DNA from: Musa acuminata AAA Group
Lineage: Eukaryota > Streptophyta > Magnoliopsida > Zingiberales > Musaceae
Length of the DNA: 64,000 nucleotides
Assembly: GCF_036884655.1 (NCBI RefSeq)
Contig: NC_088355.1
Coordinates: forward strand, 40,351,501-40,415,500
Reading direction: 5' to 3'
Each line of letters opens with the position of its first letter. The first letter of the stretch is position 1. Positions 12,456 through 23,340 of the stretch are shown here, in pieces. Made by a program: the position numbers and the translations under genes. The notes beneath the pieces were generated by a model that saw nothing but the letters and a program-made list of their open reading frames with translations, ran no database searches and was not told where the DNA came from.

Positions 12456-14126
12456 AGTGGATGAGAAATGCAGTGGTTGTCGAATGCCTGATTGTGCTGA
12501 AAGCTTATCTCTCTTTCAATTTTCCCTCTTAGTTCTATTGTCATGTTTCTTTTCTCCATTTTACCACCAAAAGGTATACTTGATGATATCTTCACTCTAG
12601 AATGTCAACATATGCTTCTATAGCATTCTCGGTTGCGATAGTAAATTCTTTCCTCTCCATTAGGTCCAGTTGTATCTTTATAATCAAATTTTGATTGTCC
12701 AAATGTCCACCCTCCATCGGGAATTGTACAGATATGAATGTGGTTACAAAGAAAAAATGGAAACTGAGCATGCTGGTGGCTGTTAACATGATGAGAGTTT
12801 TATGCATTGTCTCATTGGTCTAAAGATAGGTCGTAGAGCTGGCTGTCATCGATGTTCGTGATCCTCACTGGTTCATGTCATGTCAATGTGTTTGGTTTGA
12901 TCACTTGGAAAGAAAGCTCATGCTCTCTCTGCCATAGATGTGTGGGTGATTGATGGCGGCCAAGGTAAAAGGCCCGTGGTTGGTCTGATCATACTAACTA
13001 GTGTGATCATGTTTGGCTAATATGATGTTTGGCTTAATATGATGTTTGGCTAACTTCCTTTCATGAGCTTGAAGTTGGTGTGTTGTAATGACGTACGTAT
13101 GTCAGCCATCGTACTTCATCCGTAATTTGATAGTGATCTTTCGCTGGTGTTGCTACCGCAAGATATGATTTGGCGTGATAGCAAAAGAAGAGTGCAGGTG
13201 TCCTGTCGCTACACGCCTAGTTTGCTGTCTTCTAATTGTTTTGTCGAGGAGCTCAGTGGCTGTTGTATATTTTCATATGGGATAATAGAATCCCCCATCT
13301 ATAGTCTTATCACGCGGCAGGGGATTAGCATCAGAAATTGGGTCCCAGCATCTGTGCAAGTTGGTGATTCACGTATCTCCTCGTTGTATGTGGGTCCCTT
13401 TCCCAGGCTGCCTGTCTCCTGGTCTTCTCGTCAGGCTTCCACGCTCCATTCATTTTATCACAGGCATCATATCATGATCGACGAACGGCTATGGTTTACG
13501 TAACGATGAACGCCACGAAAGGAACCGCGGACGCGGCACGTCTGCTCGTGGAACTTCCCATTCGTGTCTTATGTCGGGTTGCAGCACATCATGCGTCGCC
13601 CGCGCGTCGCACTCCTTCCATCGCATGCGGCGCCCACGCGGCAAGACGTGAAGCAGGGTTTTTGAAGTGTGGGCCCGTACAGTAGAAGGCCTTAGCGCAT
13701 GGGGGGGACCACCTATCCTGTGCAGAGTGGCAACGTGTTCCCTGCCTGGGGCAAGACAGGTGAACTATATGTGTGTGTTGTGTGTGAAAGGATCGCAAGG
13801 ATCCAGAATCGGCATCTGCAATGTTCTTCTACTCATCCAGTAACCTATCTAGGTTGCTTGAAACATCCCATGAAAAGCTTTGGGTGAAATAAATCTCTTC
13901 CGGCTTTTTGTTTGTAGTTTTACCTACCCTGTTGTTTGTGCTTTCAAGCGGAGCAGACATTAGCTAACAAATTAAATCATATATCTTTTTCGTCAAAGAA
14001 AGAAAGGATCAAACAAGATTTTTCATTCATCCGTGAGGTTGCACAGAAAGAAACACAATTAATCTCCTTAAGGGATGCTACGTGAAATGAAGCACCAACA
14101 GATTAAGATTATTAGCCCAAGAACAG

Positions 14127-14158
<32 letters not shown>

Positions 14159-14237
14159 CTAGTGCTACAAAGTCTCATCAGGCACATGAAAGATAACCTA
14201 ACAGTCAGAACAAGTAATTTTAAACGCTCTTCTTCTA
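12456..14237. other. Intergenic region after the SKIP8-like gene
   Basis: It contains the presumed SKIP8 3' UTR, then a small array of about 20-bp units (ATGATGTTTGGCT..., near 13010-13055), a GC-richer patch at 13500-13700, and a GAA run at 14126-14156 that lies in the 3' flank of the next, minus-strand gene. I see no supported gene; the open frames at 13147-13887 show no family features. Confidence 0.5.
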
Positions 14238-14672
14238 CTAACAGGCAAACACATCCTCGCAGTGTTGACTCATCCAATCTGCCGCTCTCTTGCTCTTGGG
14301 TTGCTTCTGCGCTGCCTCAGCCGTGCTTGCGTACGTCCTCATCCTCTCGATCATGGCCTCCGTGTTCGCCTGCTCTGACAATATCTCCGCCAGCTGCTCC
14401 GAGCTGATCGCCATCCTCACTCTCCACACGCCCTTCTCCGGCGACGGCAAGACTTCCAGGTTCTTGAAGGTTTCTGTCCCCTGGTAGTTCCTGTGTCGAC
14501 TTGCGCTTCCGCTGGCTTTGCGCGTGGCCGGTGGCTCTGCGGAGGCTATGTCCCTGATCCTTCCGGCAGCCTCGAGCTTCCCTTCTTTGGTGGTTTCCGG
14601 GACGGTGAAGCTCACGGTGGCGCCCTTCACGGAGCAGCTCACCATTGTACCCTTCACAGTGCAGTTCCCCAT
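14238..14672 (-). CDS. Small MGNC-type DUF4228/PADRE-like protein
   Basis: This is an intronless minus-strand frame of 144 aa starting MGNCTVKG at 14672. An open frame continues upstream to 14816, but the MGNC start is the better choice: Gly2 and Cys4 form a typical N-myristoylation/S-acylation signal, and this start is shared by DUF4228 (PADRE) proteins. The conserved block near residues 80-115 reads GVWRVRMAISSEQLAEILSE followed by NTEAMIERMR, like Arabidopsis At5g03890 and At3g10120 as I remember them. The N-terminal half is short and low in complexity. PADRE genes are often stress-responsive, but the biochemical role is unknown. Attachment to the plasma membrane is an inference from the N-terminus. 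Confidence 0.65.
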   Translation of the reverse strand: MGNCTVKGTMVSCSVKGATVSFTVPETTKEGKLEAAGRIRDIASAEPPATRKASGSASRHRNYQGTETFKNLEVLPSPEKGVWRVRMAISSEQLAEILSEQANTEAMIERMRTYASTAEAAQKQPKSKRAADWMSQHCEDVFAC

Positions 14673-15268
14673 CAGTGCCAGCTGCCCAGTCTCCTCTCCA
14701 ACATGGTGACGGCCAGTACTTAAGGAGGAGGAGGAGGAGGACCCGAGAGCTGGCGTGGATTCATGGAGAAGACAAAGCTTTGCAAATAATTCTGGATTAC
14801 CCTCTCTAAATATCAACTTTGCAGACTGCGATTGATTGCAGGGACAGGTTTTGCATGATGGCCGGGCTTGGCGTTGTACGAGAGCTGGAATCCGTGGTTA
14901 CATGATGATGGTGGAGGGCTAGGATTGAGTTGGGTCCTCGGTGGGGATCAAAATGACAAATTTGTGGTACAAGCAGCCATGTGTTGCGCAGGAAAGCAGT
15001 CCGGCACGGATGTCTTCATGCCTTAAGGGAACTGTTCCTTCGTTGGCCTCATGGATGGCCACAACATCGAAACAGCTTGCAGATAGACGAAGCATCAGCC
15101 ATTCTCTGGTCCACAGCATCATGAAAGAGAAACCAGAAACGTATGCAAAGACCAAAGCGTTTGAAAGAGGACCGGAGGACCGGATATAATGCCAATGGCA
15201 TTGGATTCCATCGCATATTCTTAGTCGACATTTGGGATTTGACTCATTTTAATTGATCTCGGCTAATT

Positions 15269-15271
<3 letters not shown>

Positions 15272-15326
<55 letters not shown>
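15272..15326. repeat. (TA)n microsatellite
   Basis: An uninterrupted TA repeat of about 27 units, a potential polymorphic marker. No other function is visible. Confidence 0.95.
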
Positions 15327-15329
<3 letters not shown>

Positions 15330-16516
15330 GCTAATCTAATCGGAGCAGTAATCATTTTCTATGCTCCATGTGAATTGATTCCTCGAGATCATGTTGTGGG
15401 CTAGACATTAATCCGTGATGAGAGTGCTTTTGGGCCATCTTACTTAGTCCAACGGGCCTCCTTTATGCATGCAACTGGACTCAATGTTTTGTCTTCTAAT
15501 ATCTTTTCTCACTAAATTGTTATTGGGATTAAATATATATATATATATATATACTAAAAATAATCAATAATATATTTCCTTGTGAGAAAACTCGAGAGAT
15601 AAGCCTACTTGAACACAAAAGGAATTATATTACGATATATTTTTGGTTGAAGAAAAAATTCTGGTAATTGAGGATTAATTGCTTTGTACATACACTGCCC
15701 ATTTCAGGATTTTGGTTCGTCGAAGAATTTTGTTTTTAATTTTTAAGTAGATCTAGAAAGATTGAAAGAACTTTTTTTTTTTAATGTTTTATGAGATAGG
15801 ATGTATATATGTACATACACACATATATAAAAAGAAAATCTAAAATCTAATATTCTCTCTATGGATATAAGTAAAGCCTTCTTCAACGATGATAAAGTTT
15901 TGTAGGTAATAGAGGAGTAACTATTCGAACTTATTTCCGATCTCTATTTTGACTTACTTTGTCGGTCGGTATTCTTTTATTTGTCGCTTTTGATTTCGAT
16001 CGTATGTACTCGTCTTCATATATACTAACAGTTAGATCATAAATATGTATATGTATATTTATATGTGTTTTACAAGCCAATCCTCCGTAAGTGATGGCAC
16101 GATCTCTCGTACCTAGCTAGGCTGACTAATGCCTACCACCACCAAATCGCTTTCGGCGATCGATTAAATGGTGTCGTCGACATGACTCGTGACATCGGAT
16201 CGAGCTACTAATCCACTCACGTTCCCATATGATATGATAATTTGATGATAGAGGAATCTTGTTCCACCAAGTTTCGATGATGCTTTGGAGAATCTTCTCT
16301 CTCTCCACGCATGAGAATAATTAACTCTTCCGCATGTCGTTGTGGGGTTCCCAAGAGGCCATGGTGGATCGCCAATTATTGGTGTCGTCACAGCTTCATT
16401 AGGCTGTCAGCTACGACGAGTCGATTACACGAGCCAACGATGCTCAAATGACGAAGCAATGGTACACCAGTTCCTACGATCTGGGATCCCCTCGGTGTCA
16501 TTTAGTCATGCACGAT

Positions 16517-16551
<35 letters not shown>

Positions 16552-16894
16552 ATGGGAGACCAAAGCTCATGGGAAAGCACCGGCACCATCAAAGCACGGT
16601 GGCATATGCCGACTTATAGTGTGGCACTCACAACGCTTTAGACGAAAGGATCGGTTTCGGTACATGCATGGAGATGGCAAGTCTTGTTGATCTCTTGGTC
16701 TTTCTCGGTTCTATCTCATCTCTATCTCTTTTTGAGTATAATGCTTGACCCTTTATTTATAGAGTATGAAAATTACATTACTCAATTGTGAATAGTGGAT
16801 TAAATTATCGCAATTGATATCATCATGTATTATGTCGATCATGTGAGGCACTCGACTTATTAGTGAGACATACGTTACATTCGATTAGATCGAG

Positions 16895-17014
16895 GTTGAT
16901 AGTGACATGAACATATATTTGGATTTAGGTATCTAAATATACGCTTAAAAAAAAAGTATGTTAATAGTGACATGAACATATATTTAGTTTAGGTATCTAA
17001 ATATATGCTTTAAA
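16895..17014 (+). repeat. Imperfect tandem duplication, period 65 bp
   Basis: GTTGATAGTGACATGAAC at 16895 recurs as GTTAATAGTGACATGAAC at 16960. Each copy continues through TTTAGGTATCTAAATATA and a run of A. The two copies differ at several positions and by small indels. Confidence 0.8.
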
Positions 17015-17259
17015 AAAGAGAGCTAAATATAATAAGATGAAGATGGTTGTTGAAAAGTCGACATCCGAATTAGACCAAATGAGCTAATTGACTCAACAAC
17101 TTGATGAACTTTAATATACAAACCTATCTAACCTTTGTCGACTAATTTAAGTTTAAATGTGGTATAATAAATCGGATAGTTTAGATTAGGAAGCATGTCA
17201 TGTGATTTGATTAGTAAGTGTGTTTGTGTACAATCTTCAAATTTTCATGCTTGTTGTTA

Positions 17260-17810
17260 GTGTAAACAACCTTAAACCGTGGCCTCGAGGTCGACGCGGC
17301 TCGGTTCGAGTCCGGATGATGGGGATCTCCAAAGGGGATTCCTCGGGACTACTGAGGTTGCCGGCTCGATCGGTTCGATCGTGGAGGTGGGTCGCCATTT
17401 CCTCCGGGAAGAGGCTCCTCGCTTGGTGCATCCGATGAGAGTCACCTCGTCTTCGTTCCTGCACACGGGTCGGGTCGAGGTGCTTGACCTGACCCCTCCG
17501 ACGATCAAGTTAGTTGAAGGTCGCAGGGGGTTTGTTCGTGTTTATGTGTTGTCCCCCTCCCTCTTGTTTAAAATGCGAGGGTATTTATAGGAAAGTTTAG
17601 TGTTACCTGATGTGCCTGCCCACAGGGAGCAGGATCGTACATCTGACGACGTCTGACATCACTGTTGGCGTGGCGTGAGGGATAGAACCTGAGCAGTCGT
17701 TAATGGGCCTCGGTTGACGTTTCGACCCATGTTTATCGGGTGCTGTCAGCCCGATAAAAACGTGGGGCATCAGCTGATGTCATGTGAGTCTTATTATAAT
17801 TATCACCCTC
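17260..17810 (+). mobile_element. Possible solo LTR or LTR fragment
   Basis: A sharply GC-richer block sits in AT-rich DNA. It begins near TGTTAGTGTAAACAACC, carries GGTTCGAGTCCGGATG and a TATA-like TATTTATAGG at about 17581, and ends in a low-complexity tail after GCTGATGTCATGTG. This looks like a plant LTR with its own promoter. No internal polyprotein adjoins it and I cannot see exact ends or a target duplication, so the call is tentative. Confidence 0.35.
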
Positions 17811-18010
17811 GTCACTTGTATACTGAGATGGAAGACAAAGGAGGTTTGAAATGAGCTTAGCATTTCGAGGGAGAAACAGTGTCTTTGCTCGTTGAAATCA
17901 CGAGTAGCCGTCGGTCCGCTATTCTCGGCTCATATGCTAATAGCAGATGGCCATGTTGCTGTTTCAAATCACCCACTCCTCCCATAGAATCGTCAACACG
18001 TTTGACGCAT

Positions 18011-18117
<107 letters not shown>

Positions 18118-18239
18118 GGGCGGAATTCTCCACCGTACGGCGACAAGTTCCCACCCGGTCACTGTCGCACCACCGCCCCTCTCGTCTTCCCCGATGGAGG
18201 GGTGGACGGGGACGATGATGAGCCCATCATATCCGAGCC

Positions 18240-18612
18240 CCCCACGTGAAATTTCCGCCCTCCTCTTCTGGACCCCACCAATCCCCCACCCATCCGTCCA
18301 CCCCGTCCCCGCCCTTTGGTTATTACCGACAGAGCCTCCCGGCACGTGCCGATACTGACTGTAACGGGAGGCGGTCCAATCACCTGTCTCCCTCCAGCGG
18401 ACCACGCATCGGCATACGTATGTGCGCCACCCGCGAGCCGCCGGTCCCACTCGCGATGGCGACGTCGGGAAACGTAACGGGGCGGCTTGGCTCGCCGGGA
18501 GGACTTCCGTTATGTTGCGGTGTATTACCGGAAGCCGCAGTCAAGATTGGGGACCACCGGTGGACCCACCTCGAGAAACGATAAGCGCCATGTGACAGTG
18601 GGTACACGTGGC
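18240..18612 (+). promoter_or_regulatory. ARF upstream region with three G-boxes and one TGTCTC
   Basis: CACGTG occurs at 18243-18248, 18343-18348 and 18605-18610. The auxin response element core TGTCTC is at 18385-18390. G-boxes bind bHLH and bZIP factors, and TGTCTC is the classic ARF site. Three G-boxes in under 400 bp of GC-rich sequence is more than expected, but function is inferred only. Confidence 0.4.
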
Positions 18613-18845
18613 GTCTTCAATGTGCGTGTGTGAGAGAGAGAGGGACAGCGAGTGGGGAAGCCATTAACTCCATCGCCATCACTGTACACACGGGAGGAGG
18701 ACACACCCCCACACCCAGCAGGTAAAAAGGTATTCGGCCGATTCGGTGACGCCGCTTTCTTGGCTCCTCTCTCTCTCGTCTTCCTCTTCTTCTTCTCTCT
18801 CGGTCGCTTTGTTTGGGAGAGAAAAAAAAGGGGGAAGAAAAGAGG

Positions 18846-18848
<3 letters not shown>

Positions 18849-18879
<31 letters not shown>
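18849..18879. repeat. (GA)n run in the ARF 5' leader region
   Basis: About 15 GA units follow a CT-rich stretch (18766-18800). Such GA/CT tracts are common in plant 5' UTRs and core promoters. Confidence 0.9.
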
Positions 18880-18881
<2 letters not shown>

Positions 18882-19048
18882 GGGTTTCATTCTTCGAATC
18901 GAGGCAACGAAGCGGCGTCCGGCAGTTTCGCGGGGGCTGGGGAACATCCCAGCGCTCGGGGATTCAGCGAGGAGGGCGGCAGCGGGTGAAAGGCGAGGCC
19001 TTTAATTCGCGCCGTTCTTCTCTCCTGACGCGTTTTGCTGCTTCATTA

Positions 19049-19146
19049 ATGGGGTGAACTAAATGCCTGAGGGAGCGCCCAAGGGTCGCACGGGAGGTTT
19101 CTCTCCGTTGTTCGGCCGCCAAATTCGACCTTACTCACGGTGGTGA
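19049..19146 (+). promoter_or_regulatory. Two upstream ORFs in the presumed ARF leader
   Basis: The first is ATG GGG TGA at 19049-19057. The second starts at 19063, has 27 codons and stops at 19144-19146, 73 bases before the main ATG. Neither overlaps the ARF start. Upstream ORFs restrain translation of several Arabidopsis ARF mRNAs (ETTIN, MONOPTEROS), so a similar effect is possible if this region is transcribed. Confidence 0.5.
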
Positions 19147-19219
19147 AGGAAAAGCCGGTGCTTTTGGAGCGCTTGAGTTGGTATCGTGGCCGCGCGGATC
19201 GGAGTCTCGGCTGAGCGAT

Positions 19220-22200
19220 ATGCTGAAGAAAGGTGAGGGTTGCGTCTCCTGTGGCCTTAATTTTTTGGGGTTGCTCTCTCTCTCTCTCTCTTTTAGTTTG
19301 ATTGATTCGTGTTTGATGTGGTGATGCAGGTGATACGCTGTACGAAGAGCTGTGGAGGGCGTGCGCGGGACCTCTGGTGGAGATTCCCCGGGTGGATGAG
19401 AGGGTGTTCTACTTCCCCCAAGGTCATCTGGAGCAGGTGAAAGAAAGAAAGACTTCTCAATACTCTTCTTCTCTTGTATGCGGTGGAAGCGATAAAAACT
19501 CCACCTTTTGGGTTATAATCTTTGGATTCTTCGTGAATTCCTCTGTTTATATGCAGTTGGAGGTTTCGACAGATCAGGAGTTGAACCAGCAGATTCCGCT
19601 GTTCAACCTTCCTCCCAAAATTCTATGCCGCGTTGTCAATGTTACTCTAAAGGTTGGCTATATTTCCACCCTCTTTCTTTCTCGAATTAAAACTTTGTCC
19701 TTCGCTTCTAGAAATTTGCTGTTGGATAATAGATAGCTCCTTACCGTCCCGGTTTTTCCAGGCCGAACCCGACACTGACGAAGTCTATGCTCAAATCACT
19801 CTGATTCCTGAGTCAGACGTAAGAAACAAATTGAAGTTACTTTCAAAGAATTGCACTTGCATTTCGGGAAAAAGAAATTCTCTTTTTGATACAATGCCAC
19901 ACAAATTGAGTTCTTTTGGGGTTTGATTCTTGTTAGCAAAACGAGCCTACCAGTCCTGATCCATGTGTTCTGGAGACGCCGAGACCGGTGGTTCATTCCT
20001 TCTGTAAGATATTGACAGCTTCTGATACAAGCACCCATGGTGGCTTCTCGGTTCTTCGTAGACATGCCACCGAATGTCTTCCTCCTCTAGTCAGTTCTTC
20101 CATGTCTCTCTCAGTCGGTTTCGGTAATCGGTCTTACTTTTTCAGATGATCTCTCAATCTGGACTGCGTTTGCATGCCTTGACAGGATGTATCACAACAA
20201 ACCCCCTCACAAGAATTGGTTGCCGAGGATTTGCACAGTTTGGAATGGCGATTTAAACACATATTCAGAGGTATCAGTTTGATTCTCTTCTCTTTGAATT
20301 TTTTGTTACCAACCAAGGTAAAAATTCTCCATTGCAGCACAATGGGCTTCAATTCAATTGTATACTTTTCCAGGGTTAGTTGAAGCTAAAAAAGAAAAGT
20401 AGCTTTTGTCTTCTCAAATCCTCGGCTAATTGAATTCTGATTGGCAGGTCAACCACGGCGACATTTGCTCACAACAGGATGGAGTACATTTGTAGCATCA
20501 AAGAGATTAGTCGCTGGTGATGCATTCATCTTAATGAGGTTAATGTTTCTTGAAAAAAGTTTTCTCTTTCCTTTTTCCTTAAGACTAGTGTTTTAAGTTT
20601 GATTCGATGCTCTAGAGGGGAGAATGATGAACTGCGGGTTGGAGTGAGGAGACTCGCCCGCTGCCAAAACACTCTGCCAACATCTGTGATGTCTAGTCAT
20701 AGCATGCATGTTGGAGTACTTGCCACTGCATCACATGCCATTTCAACTCATACACTTTTCATGGTGTACTACAAGCCTAGGTAGGAACTGATACTCAGAT
20801 TACATGTTAAAGCACATTATTATCATGATTGATTGCTGTGTTAATTGAGTTATGCATGGTGAATAATTTAGGTGTAATCAGTTCATTGTTAGTCTCAACA
20901 AGTATCTGGAGGCAACTAAAAATGAATTTGCAGTTGGGATGAGATTCAAGATGAAATTTGAGGGAGAAGATGTTCCAGAGAAAAGGTTATTCCTCAGTAA
21001 TTCTCCGTTCTTGTTGTATTGTCTTGAGCTTCTTCCTAATGAATTTTTTTTTGGTTCTTATTTCTTAGTTTCACCGGTACTGTAATTGGAATTGGAGACA
21101 TTTCTTCACAGTGGCCAGGTTCAAAGTGGAGATCATTAAAGGTTACGCATGAACTCCTCTTCATTCACCCAAATCGCATGAACATTGTGTCTGAAGTCTA
21201 CTAATTTCAGGTGCATTGGGATGAAGCATCTAGCATTCAGAAACCAGAGAAGATCTCTCCATGGGATGTTGAGCCTTTCGGTCAACCCATCTCTGCTTCT
21301 GGTGATCCTCAGGCAGCCTTTTCCAAGAAGAGAGCTCGGTCACCCTTGGGCCTCCCTGGCACTGGTAGTGAGAATGAAGTTATTCCTTTCCTCTTCATTT
21401 GCTCGATATTTATGTGACTGAAATCTAAACTTTTTTTATTCTATTCATACGCAGAACCTAGTTCAACTTTTAGGCATCCTGTTGAGGACCAGATGTTCGA
21501 CCTAAGACCACCGAACAGCATCGGCGCTAGGAGCTCAGAGACTCGATTTCTCTGGTCACCTAGGCAGACAGAGAGCATCAACTTCAATTATTTAAATATT
21601 CCCAGGCCATGCAACAGAGGATTGTTGGATGGCTGGTCGAAAGACTCATCTTCACTGCCACATGTTACGCCCAAGCGTTTGGAGGATGCTGTTGGTGATG
21701 CAGAGGCCACTCTCCCTTCCTGGGGGCTTGCCTTGACTCCTATAACTGAAGAACCATCATTGGATTTGGAATGCAAGATTGAGAATGAGAAGAAGCCTAA
21801 GAGTAGCGGTTGTTACCGGTTGTTTGGGATTGACTTAGTCAGTCCTTCCACTGGCATATCTTCAACCGCGTTATCAGGTGACCATGCGTGCATATCAAGT
21901 GCCACAACTGAGGATCCTGTTGCTGCCACCGCTTTGACCGAGGACTTGGATGAGCAGTCTGGAGTTTCAAAAGCTTCAAAAGAGACAAAACAAGTGCTGC
22001 AGGCATCTCCAAAGGAGATTCAGAGCAAACAAAACATTGCTGCCAGAAGCTGTACCAAGGTAAAAACATAGCTCTTCGAAAGCATGATTACTGTTCATAA
22101 GGAACTTTGATTAACATTTGGGTGATTACAAGGTTCACATGCAAGGAATTGCAGTTGGCCGAGCTGTAGACTTGGCAAACCTAAAAGGTTACGATGAATT

Positions 22201-22516
22201 GTTCCTAGAGCTAGAACAGATGTTTGAGATCAAAGGAGAGCTTCGCTGTCGCGACAAATGGGAGGTTGTCTTTACCGATGATGAAGGGGATATGATGCTG
22301 GTCGGCGACTATCCATGGCCGTATGGATCATCTATGAACCCTTCTTGACTTGTTAACTGATTACTAGTCACCTTCTGCTTGAGGAATTAAATTGATTCAA
22401 GAACACAACTTTGCAGGGAATTTTGCGAAGTAGCAAGGAAGATACTCATCTATCCAAGTGAAGATGTGAAGAGGGTGGAGCCTGAGAACAAGTTACCTGC
22501 CACTTCTTCCACATAG
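19220..22516 (+). CDS. ARF: Auxin response factor, ARF9/11/18-type (14 exons, complete)
   Basis: Exons: 19220-19232, 19330-19436, 19557-19652, 19762-19818, 19937-20089, 20186-20270, 20448-20538, 20616-20780, 20872-20985, 21069-21141, 21211-21364, 21455-22059, 22133-22320 and 22417-22516. The total is 2001 bp (666 aa) with phase kept throughout. The start [20 protein letters not shown] leads into the dimerisation part. The B3 DNA-binding domain spans about residues 113-215 ([20 protein letters not shown]), followed by the ARF/Auxin_resp domain to about 322. The middle region lacks a long Gln-rich stretch and carries an RLFG motif at 491-494, both typical of clade B ARFs that act as repressors, probably through TOPLESS. 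A C-terminal PB1 domain (about 574-655) has the basic GRAVDL face and the acidic [14 protein letters not shown] motif, so it should pair with Aux/IAA proteins. Gene order supports ARF11 orthology. Confidence 0.95.
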
Positions 22517-23340
22517 GGTGAAGCCGTCTGCTGTTTCCCAGAAGAAAACTCAACTGAAGGTTGGCATGCTTTCACTCTTCCCTACCGATCTGTTGGTCGG
22601 GGAACTCCTCATCATGCATGACAACAGTCAATAAAATGTCATGCTTCTTGCAATTCTGTTTTCCAAAAGAAGCCTATAATTGAAAGGCTGGTGTTCCCGA
22701 ACGAGTCAGTTTGATCATTGCATCCTTTAAGCTCAGTTTCGCTATCCTTGCAATGCATTCAGCAAACAATTGTGTTCTCGACTCCAACGATCCCTTGCAT
22801 GCTGATCTCTGGCTTTGTGGAGAGCATCATTAAGCCATGGAAAAAACGCCTTTGATATGAAATTGACATCCGCTGATGGAGTGAAAGAAAATAGAATCAC
22901 GGGATCATACGGAAGATGTTCAAACGCCTGTTTGATAATTCAAGAGTCACATCGTCGGTGGTGAATCCCTCCACAGTCGTTTTGCTTGCTTAAAACATTC
23001 GCTACGTTGACTCAACAAGTTCAAGTCACGTTGTTCCTATCTCACCCTGGACAGCTCACACGACCAGAATCTATTCCTAGCGTAGACGTTGATTCTCGAT
23101 CGGTCCTACCAAACAAAATTGGGCAGGTGGTGTAGTCTTCCCATTAAGGGTCGAGAATGAGTAATCGCCGTATGAATCAATAGTACACTCGAGTGCAGAG
23201 CTACATCGTGTGACTCCACGAGGAGTTGCCCGAGAGTGGTACTCATCTCTTTCTCAAAACTCTTATCAGCTTCGTTAGTCAATTGACCAACGAGTTTGAA
23301 GCATAATATCATCAACTGCAAATTGTCAATGAGGACAACA
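22517..23340. other. ARF 3' flank
   Basis: It contains the presumed 3' UTR and about 600 bp of moderately GC-balanced sequence with no supported gene. A 71-codon minus-strand frame at 23106-23321 shows no family features. Confidence 0.45.

Larger units (their letters stand above)
14673..17219. other. Intergenic AT-rich region with simple repeats
   Basis: It holds the promoter side of the MGNC-type gene, a (TA)n run at 15272-15326, a short (TA)n at 15533-15552, a (GA)n run at 16520-16549, and a 65-bp imperfect tandem duplication at 16895-17014. The frames within it show no recognisable protein. Confidence 0.5.

Noticed and set aside
13491..13887. Short GC-rich open frames
   Set aside because: No homology features, no splice chain and no conserved start; probably chance in a GC-rich patch.
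14068..14277. Serine-rich and glutamate-rich open frames
   Set aside because: Both come from the GAA run in the 3' flank of the MGNC-type gene.
17300..17320. tRNA T-arm-like word GGTTCGAGTCC
   Set aside because: No acceptor stem, D-arm or anticodon arm can be formed around it; it sits in an LTR-like GC block.
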